Shown in pieces: positions 42,427-47,358 of a DNA stretch of 47,358 bases. The DNA is from Lentisphaerota bacterium (lineage in GTDB: Bacteria; Verrucomicrobiota; Lentisphaeria; Victivallales; UBA1829), in NCBI GenBank assembly GCA_015061845.1, contig SUVT01000008.1, positions 1 through 47,358 of the forward strand, read 5' to 3'. Position numbers and translations under genes: made by a program. The notes under the pieces were generated by a model. The model was not told the origin of the DNA. It ran no database searches and was given only the letters and a program-made list of their open reading frames with translations. How positions within the stretch are numbered: the stretch's first letter is position 1; the number at the start of each line of letters is the position of its first letter.

Positions 42427-43284
42427 TTAAAGTTCCATCCCGTCATATCCCACAAAGATACCGTGCGGATTGAAATAATTCTGCAGGTCTTCGTGTGTAC
42501 ACTGGGCATTGTGTGTGAAATGGTTCACCACAAACTTGGTTTCTTTTGTAATGGAGCCCATCTTTTCCAGACGGTCCTTGACTTCCAAAACAGCTTCGCC
42601 GCCCATGTGACCGCTCTTGAGAGATCTTGTACCGTAGGTACAGTCACAGATGACGATATCGAAATGGAATTCCTGTTCCTTGAGGAACTTCCAGGTCGGA
42701 TCCGGGAAATCGCCGGTATCGTTGGCAATAAGGATCCATTTTTCACCGCTGCGGATCACATAGATCGCCGGCTGAATGTAGGGACGGTCAAAATAATGAT
42801 CTGCAGGGAGCGGGATCACTTCCATATCTTCGCCTTCCGGCTTGATCACTTCAAAATAATCCCAGATCACCGTTTTCATTTTATAACGGTTGAGATCACC
42901 GTTGAACCCGTTGGTGCTCCAAAGGTTCTGCATGATTTCTGCAATCGTTCCTCTGGAACCGTAAATGGTCAGAGTATTTCCATCCGGAACGGCGGAAAAG
43001 CCCGGCATACGGTAGTAGAGAAGATTACAGTAAAGATGATCTTCGTGAGGATGTGTAATGAACAGATGACGCATTCTTTCGGAATGAAGATTGAACTTGT
43101 ATTCCTGAGCTATGCTGTCGGGACCGAAATCAACACGGACACGGTCATTGATTTTATAAGCGGTACGGAACCGGTGGTCTTTGCCGCCCAGTTCCGCAGC
43201 TTTCTGACAAAGCGGACAACCGCAGAACATTGCGGGGATCCCCTCGGCAGCAGCACTGCCGAGGATCGTCACTGTCGGAGTCAT
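42427..43284 (-). CDS. MBL-fold metallo-hydrolase
   Basis: 285 aa, metallo-beta-lactamase fold. The metal motif is His78-Pro-His80-Glu-Asp82-His83 (THPHEDHL), and NDTGDFPDP and FVVNHFTHN provide the later ligands. An N-terminal CGCPLC (Cys21, Cys23, Cys26) is typical of the PhnP-like cyclic phosphodiesterase branch, so phosphodiesterase activity is possible. No phn genes are nearby. Second gene of the hpf operon, 2 bases after hpf and 2 before prmC. Confidence 0.82.
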   Translation of the reverse strand: MTPTVTILGSAAAEGIPAMFCGCPLCQKAAELGGKDHRFRTAYKINDRVRVDFGPDSIAQEYKFNLHSERMRHLFITHPHEDHLYCNLLYYRMPGFSAVPDGNTLTIYGSRGTIAEIMQNLWSTNGFNGDLNRYKMKTVIWDYFEVIKPEGEDMEVIPLPADHYFDRPYIQPAIYVIRSGEKWILIANDTGDFPDPTWKFLKEQEFHFDIVICDCTYGTRSLKSGHMGGEAVLEVKDRLEKMGSITKETKFVVNHFTHNAQCTHEDLQNYFNPHGIFVGYDGMEL

Positions 43285-43286
43285 GA

Positions 43287-43625
43287 TTATTCAGCCTCCT
43301 TGCCTTCAACATCGTTGAGAGTTTCACGATCACGATGATCTTTCAGCTTCTCAAGATATTTCTTGGTCTGGACGCGCAGTTTTTCTGCGGCTTCGACGAT
43401 CGCCTTGTTCATGTCTCCGATATTGGAGCAGGAAGCATCGGCGGTGTAGTTTTTCATTACTGCAGACATTGTGCAGGAATGGGTGTTTTTGACGACATCG
43501 AGAGTAACTCTGACAGATGTGACGGGGATATTCAGATCATCGAGAGCTCCATGAACTGCTGTTTCCGATGCGACTTTGAGTGCTTCACTCAGATCGAAAT
43601 GGCGTGCGCTGACAATGATTTCCAT
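43287..43625 (-). CDS. hpf: Ribosome hibernation factor HPF/RaiA family, short form
   Basis: 112 aa, ribosome-associated inhibitor family: binds the 30S decoding site in stationary phase. The N-terminus MEIIVSARHFDLSEALKV and the core KNTHSCTMSAVMKNYTADASCSN-type region with DMNKAIVEAAEKL fit the beta-alpha-beta-beta-beta-alpha fold. It lacks the long-form dimerisation domain. AAGGAG lies before the ATG. First gene of the hpf-MBL-prmC-sel1 operon, with a good promoter 64-92 bases upstream. Confidence 0.88.
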   Translation of the reverse strand: MEIIVSARHFDLSEALKVASETAVHGALDDLNIPVTSVRVTLDVVKNTHSCTMSAVMKNYTADASCSNIGDMNKAIVEAAEKLRVQTKKYLEKLKDHRDRETLNDVEGKEAE

Positions 43626-43688
43626 AAGACATTCTCCTTACTTTAGCGGTTCGTGTGCGGCAAACGGTTCTGCCGTACTTCCGTGGTA

Positions 43689-43717
43689 AGTATAAACTGC
43701 ATTTTTCCAGTATTCAA
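43689..43717 (-). promoter_or_regulatory. Promoter of the hpf operon
   Basis: Minus-strand TTGAAT (43712-43717), 17-base spacer, TATACT (43689-43694). The short leader holds a 5-bp hairpin (CGGCA 43658-43662 with TGCCG 43671-43675). Confidence 0.75.
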
Positions 43718-43983
43718 GTCAAAAAAATGAAAAAAGTGAAAAAAAAGTGAAAAAAAAGTGATTTTTCTGCTTATTTTTCCTGTTTTCCGGTATTTTTCGG
43801 GTCTGTTGCTCAAAAAAAATACGTAAACAACAGAAGTACAATACTTGCAAAATGAAAATTTCTCCCACATTCTTGATCATAAAAAATACCGTTAACAATT
43901 TGTTTTTGACAAAAAATACCATAAAAAAAGCCATTATTAACATAAAAAATTGAAAAATTCATAAAAAAAAAGTCTCATGCAAG
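43718..43983. other. AT-rich intergenic region with A-tract repeats
   Basis: No gene is seen. Bases 43729-43761 are three tandem units of GA(6-8)GT. Further on, AAAAAATACC occurs twice (near 43881 and 43912). Phased A-tracts of this kind bend DNA. Small open frames on the minus strand here are low-complexity and not supported. Confidence 0.5.
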
Positions 43984-44011
43984 TTGATTTTTACCAAATC
44001 AGGTGTAGAAT
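43984..44011 (+). promoter_or_regulatory. Promoter of the XRE-ABC-TPR-mutL genes
   Basis: TTGATT (43984-43989), 16-base spacer, TAGAAT (44006-44011). Predicted start is near 44018, about 44 bases before the XRE regulator ATG. Confidence 0.5.
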
Positions 44012-44061
44012 ATAACCAGTAGAACACCAAGTCTAAAACATTTTAATAAAGGGGTACGAAC

Positions 44062-44469
44062 ATGCAGACAGATGAACAGAAAAAGGTATTGAACGCGTTA
44101 CTGGATTATGCTTCACAGCATCACAAATCCTTTGCAAGCATCGCAAAACAGCTCGGAGTCACTCAAAACACGATCTCCAACTGGAAAAAAGGCTCTTCCA
44201 TCAGTGTCAGAAATCAGGACAAGATCCTGAAAATGATCGGTGCCAATGCCAAAGGAGATAACTGTAATGTCTGCAACTGTTCCTGCAGAGATACTGATAA
44301 TCCGATCCTGACATCCCTGCTTGCGATTCTGAAAGATCTTCCGGAACGGGATATTGCAAAACTTTATGCCTTTGCACTGGAACTCAGAGATGCTCCAGTT
44401 CAGTATCGTTACGTCTCCACACCGATTGCAAAAGCAGCTGAAGATCCGGCACCGTTCAACAAATTTTAA
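44062..44469 (+). CDS. XRE-family HTH protein with a cysteine cluster
   Basis: 135 aa. Residues 22-62 are a Cro/C1-type helix-turn-helix (SIAKQLGVTQNTISNWKKG). Straight after it comes a cluster of four cysteines, Cys68-x2-Cys71-x-Cys73-x-Cys75 (CNVCNCSC), a likely metal or Fe-S site. The C-terminal part has a helical segment and a Pro-rich tail. The sensed signal is unknown. It starts a run of plus-strand genes (ABC ATPase, TPR protein, mutL) with a gap of 26 bases before the ABC gene. Confidence 0.8.
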   Translation: MQTDEQKKVLNALLDYASQHHKSFASIAKQLGVTQNTISNWKKGSSISVRNQDKILKMIGANAKGDNCNVCNCSCRDTDNPILTSLLAILKDLPERDIAKLYAFALELRDAPVQYRYVSTPIAKAAEDPAPFNKF

Positions 44470-44495
44470 TTTTTCCTTCCGGAGTATAACGTTCA

Positions 44496-45488
44496 ATGAG
44501 AATCCTGGAGGTCAAAGATCTTTCGATTGGCTTTGTCAGCGGTAAAAATAAAGTAACGCCGACAGTCAGCGATGTATCTTTTCAATTGGATCAGGGAGAA
44601 ATTCTTGCACTTGTGGGAGAAAGCGGATGCGGAAAGAGTATCAGCTGCATGTCTCTTGCAAAACTTCTCCCATCCCCTCCGGCAATGGTCTCCGGAACCA
44701 TCCGTTTGAAAAAACGGGATGGAGCAGAAGCAGATATCCTTGAGCTTTCAGGGAAAGAACTCCGGAAGATCCGGGGCAAAGAGATTGCCTATATTTTTCA
44801 GGAGCCATCCGTTTCATTGAACCCGGTGTTCCGGATCGGGGACCAGATTGCAGAGGTACTGGATCTGCACCGACCTGAGATCGGAGATCAGGAAGAAGAA
44901 GTCATTTCTCTTTTGAAGAAAGTAGGAATTCCTGCTCCGGAAGCCCGTTTGAGGTGTTATCCGCATGAACTTTCCGGCGGTATGCAGCAGCGTGTCATGA
45001 TCGCAATGGCTCTTGCCAGCAATCCGTCGATCCTCATTGCAGATGAACCTACGACAGCGTTGGATGTTACGATTCAGGCGCAGATTCTTGATCTCCTCAA
45101 ACAGCTCCGGAAAGAACAGGGGATGTCGATCATTCTCGTCACGCATAATCTTGGAATTGTTGCAGAAATGGCTGACCGGGTCTGTGTGATGTATGCCGGA
45201 CGGGTTGTGGAAACGGCTCCGGTCAAAGAGCTTCTGAACAATCCGCAGCACCCGTACACAAAGGCTCTTTTGAAAGCGGTTCCGGTTCTTGGCGGAGATA
45301 AGGGAAGACTTTCAACGATCCCCGGAACGGTTCCCATGCCTGCAGATTTTCCTGCCGGCTGCAGATTCTGTGACCGTTGTGAAAAATTTGCAAACACCAA
45401 AGATGCGCCCTGCAAAGACAACGTTCCGGCATATAAAGAAGTCAAGCCCGGACATTTTTGCGCCTGCCACTTCACCGGAGCGTGCTGA
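44496..45488 (+). CDS. Oligopeptide/dipeptide ABC transporter ATP-binding protein
   Basis: 330 aa, OppD/DppD type. Walker A is GESGCGKS at 41-48, the Q-loop Gln is in FQEPSVSLNP (about 102), the signature LSGGMQQR is at about 159-166 and Walker B is ILIADE at 179-184. The C-terminal oligopeptide-transporter extension carries cysteines (CRFCDRCEKF, APCKDN, HFCACHF), which in studied homologues bind an Fe-S cluster. The permease, substrate-binding and OppF partners are not in the window. Cytoplasmic, membrane-associated. Confidence 0.9.
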   Translation: MRILEVKDLSIGFVSGKNKVTPTVSDVSFQLDQGEILALVGESGCGKSISCMSLAKLLPSPPAMVSGTIRLKKRDGAEADILELSGKELRKIRGKEIAYIFQEPSVSLNPVFRIGDQIAEVLDLHRPEIGDQEEEVISLLKKVGIPAPEARLRCYPHELSGGMQQRVMIAMALASNPSILIADEPTTALDVTIQAQILDLLKQLRKEQGMSIILVTHNLGIVAEMADRVCVMYAGRVVETAPVKELLNNPQHPYTKALLKAVPVLGGDKGRLSTIPGTVPMPADFPAGCRFCDRCEKFANTKDAPCKDNVPAYKEVKPGHFCACHFTGAC

Positions 45489-45491
45489 TCT

Positions 45492-46172
45492 ATGGATAAC
45501 CAACAGAAAGAAAAGTTATCAAAGCCGCTTCTTCCGTTGATTCTGCTGTTGATGCTGGTAATTCTTCTTACCGTGATCATCTCAAACCTCCGTCCGCCAC
45601 AAAAGCAGATCCCCCTCGATCAGGCAAAGCCGATTCCTGCGACTCCGCCTGCAACCATAAACAAGCAGCCGGAAATCAAGAGCGAAGATCCGGCTCAAAC
45701 ACCTTTACGGGAAGATACTGTCAGAGAAGCGATCAAAAAATACAGATTGGGCAAGATCGAGGAAGCCGAAAGCGACTTCCGGACGATTCTTGTGTTCGAT
45801 CCTGACAATCAGGCTGCACTTTCCTATCTTGGAACGATCTTCTTCTCTCAAAAAAAATATAAGGAAGCAGAAATGCTTTTTCTGAGAGAGACGAAAGTTT
45901 ATCCCGGCGACCCTCTTGGATTCTGGAATCTGGCACTGACTCAGACAAAACTGGGCAAGTTCAAGGAGTCGATTGAAACAATGGTTTATCTTTGCGGTAT
46001 AAGTCCGGCAAACAAGGAGTTTCTCATTGAAACAGCACGCCTTTATGCGTATGTCGGCGATCGTGAAAATACCGAAAAATACTTGCAATTAGCCAAAAAG
46101 CAGGGGGCGGATCTTTCCCATATTCTTGAAGACAAATCCTTCTTCCCTGCACAATCAAAAACAGACAGGTGA
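45492..46172 (+). CDS. Membrane-anchored TPR protein
   Basis: 226 aa. One N-terminal transmembrane helix (about 11-33, LLPLILLLMLVILLTVII) is followed by a Pro-rich linker. TPR repeats fill about residues 75-205 (AIKKYRLGKIEEAESDFRTI, ALSYLGTIFFSQKKYKEAEM, LGFWNLALTQTKLGKFKES). It is probably a periplasmic scaffold; the partner is unknown. It starts 3 bases after the ABC gene stop and ends 4 bases before mutL, so is likely co-transcribed. Confidence 0.8.
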   Translation: MDNQQKEKLSKPLLPLILLLMLVILLTVIISNLRPPQKQIPLDQAKPIPATPPATINKQPEIKSEDPAQTPLREDTVREAIKKYRLGKIEEAESDFRTILVFDPDNQAALSYLGTIFFSQKKYKEAEMLFLRETKVYPGDPLGFWNLALTQTKLGKFKESIETMVYLCGISPANKEFLIETARLYAYVGDRENTEKYLQLAKKQGADLSHILEDKSFFPAQSKTDR

Positions 46173-46176
46173 AAAT

Positions 46177-47358
46177 ATGAGTTCCATTCATCTTCTGACA
46201 GACGACATCAGCAATAAAATCGCAGCCGGAGAAGTTATTGAGCGTCCGGCATCAGTCGTAAAAGAACTGGTTGAAAATGCCCTCGATGCCGGTGCGAAAA
46301 AAATAACCGTCCGGGTGGAACATGCCGGCACCCGCTTGATCATGGTTTCAGATAATGGCTGCGGAATGGATCAGGATGATGCTGTTTTATGTTTTGAACC
46401 TCATGCCACCAGTAAAATCCGGACAGCAGAGGATCTGGAAAAAATCATTACGTTCGGTTTCCGCGGGGAGGCTATGCCGAGTATCGCCTCTGTGGCAAGA
46501 GTCACATTGAAAACACGGCAGGCGGAATCACAGGAAGGCACTTGTGTTGTTATCAACGGCGGCAATCTGGTTTCTGCGCTACCGACAGGATGCGCTCCCG
46601 GAACAGAAATGATCGTCAAAGATCTCTTTTTCAATGTTCCGGCAAGAAGGAAATTTCTGAAGTCACAGGCAACAGAAGAACGGCACATCGTTGATGTCGT
46701 CACAGTGATATCTCTTGCCCATCCGGAAGTTGCGTTTGAATTATTTTCCGACAACCGTTCTATTCTCATGAGCCCGGCATGTTCCAAACTTCTGCCGCGG
46801 ATCAAAGATGTTTTCGGCAGAGAAATCGCCGATGCCATGGTTCCGGTCAATCTGGAGGCTGGAGCCTTCCGGATCAGCGGATTCATTACAAAACGCGGTG
46901 TAACCAGACCATCACGTTCCGATCAGCGGATTTTTGTCAATGAGCGTCCGGTGGATGCCCTGCCCGTCTATCGGGGAATCCGTGACGGCTGCGGTCCGAT
47001 GCTGGATAAAGGAAGATACCATCCGACAGTTCTCTTTATTGAAATGCCGCCAGAATTTGTGGATGTAAACGTCCACCCGGCAAAGCGGGAAGTCCGTTTC
47101 CGGAATGAATATGAACTTGCCAGATGTGTAAAAGCCGCTGTGGAAAGCGCACTCCGGTCTGCAGAAGAAGTCTATCCGTTCCCGGATGTTCCGGCGGCAA
47201 AGGCAACCCCGTTCCATCTTCCGGAACAGTTCATGTCCGGCAGAACAGAACCGGATGCACCAGTCGCGATCCCGGAACCTCATGATGATTTATCTCAGAT
47301 TCAAGATGCTCCGGAAATGCCGCCGCAGGATTTTCTGCGGATCTGGAACAATCCCGCA
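46177..47358 (+). CDS. mutL: DNA mismatch repair protein MutL, 3' truncated by the window
   Basis: At least 394 aa with no stop before the window edge. The N-terminal GHKL ATPase domain shows KIAAGEVIERPASVVKELVE, NALDAG with Glu30 and Asn34, the DNGCGM box and FGFRGEA. The transducer domain (about 210-330) includes LFFNVPARRKF and VDVNVHPAKREVRF. It couples MutS mismatch recognition to strand incision. The C-terminal dimerisation domain lies off the window, so endonuclease activity cannot be judged. Confidence 0.95.
   Translation, partial: MSSIHLLTDDISNKIAAGEVIERPASVVKELVENALDAGAKKITVRVEHAGTRLIMVSDNGCGMDQDDAVLCFEPHATSKIRTAEDLEKIITFGFRGEAMPSIASVARVTLKTRQAESQEGTCVVINGGNLVSALPTGCAPGTEMIVKDLFFNVPARRKFLKSQATEERHIVDVVTVISLAHPEVAFELFSDNRSILMSPACSKLLPRIKDVFGREIADAMVPVNLEAGAFRISGFITKRGVTRPSRSDQRIFVNERPVDALPVYRGIRDGCGPMLDKGRYHPTVLFIEMPPEFVDVNVHPAKREVRFRNEYELARCVKAAVESALRSAEEVYPFPDVPAAKATPFHLPEQFMSGRTEPDAPVAIPEPHDDLSQIQDAPEMPPQDFLRIWNNPA

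Noticed and set aside
43643-43943. Phe/Lys-rich minus-strand frames of 74-75 aa
   Set aside because: They arise from AT homopolymer runs and overlap the hpf promoter.
1-47358. CRISPR arrays, tRNA or rRNA genes, prophage or transposase genes
   Set aside because: None seen on reading both strands; repeats found are dispersed or paired inverted repeats, not regularly spaced direct repeats.

Overview
The window looks like a metagenome or genome contig from a Lentisphaerota bacterium close to Victivallis (class Lentisphaeria). This is inferred from gene content, not from a marker gene. The evidence is three short pseudopilin-like proteins with the [17 protein letters not shown] leader and an H-X9-DG-type C-terminus, two very large secreted DUF4838-type proteins, many glycan-active enzymes, and a hydrogen-evolving fermentative energy system. 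Coding density is high. There are no tRNAs, rRNAs, CRISPR arrays, transposase genes or phage genes.

Layout. 1-13 kb is a carbohydrate-use region. It holds a GH2 glycosidase cut by the left edge, an AraC regulator divergent from a Gfo/Idh/MocA oxidoreductase, pseudopilin 1, a polysaccharide-deacetylase-like protein, a 1144-aa secreted DUF4838 protein with a duplicated C-terminal module, pseudopilin 2 and an 868-aa cytoplasmic TIM-barrel protein. 13-17 kb is a minus-strand operon lgt-rluD-cmk-araC, then plus-strand DedA and D-aminoacylase genes. 18.9-27.6 kb is one minus-strand eleven-gene operon, hypCDEAB-echABCDEF. It encodes a complete six-subunit Ech-type group 4 energy-converting [NiFe] hydrogenase with most of its maturation machinery. 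28-40 kb is a second carbohydrate region: an anchored hypothetical protein, a GH36 alpha-galactosidase with an esterase, pseudopilin 3 followed by a DUF4838 protein and a coupled secreted protein, then a CE15-like esterase, an AraB-like kinase and a DusC-like tRNA dihydrouridine synthase. 40-47 kb is mostly housekeeping: hpf, an MBL hydrolase, prmC and a Sel1 protein on the minus strand, and an XRE regulator, an oligopeptide ABC ATPase, a TPR protein and a truncated mutL on the plus strand.

How it fits together. Secreted and cytoplasmic enzymes would strip plant or host glycans (galactosides, uronic-acid esters, arabinose-containing hemicellulose). Sugars such as arabinose or ribulose would enter central metabolism through the kinase. 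The Ech complex would dispose of reductant as H2 while pumping ions. Each pseudopilin gene lies beside a glycan-related gene, and two of the three have highly structured leaders.

Most notable non-coding signals: a 184-bp palindromic MITE-like repeat present twice and nearly identical; a 20-bp perfect inverted repeat in the pseudopilin 3 leader whose arms are also self-complementary; and a fold-back inverted repeat at the left edge that creates a false start codon for the first gene.
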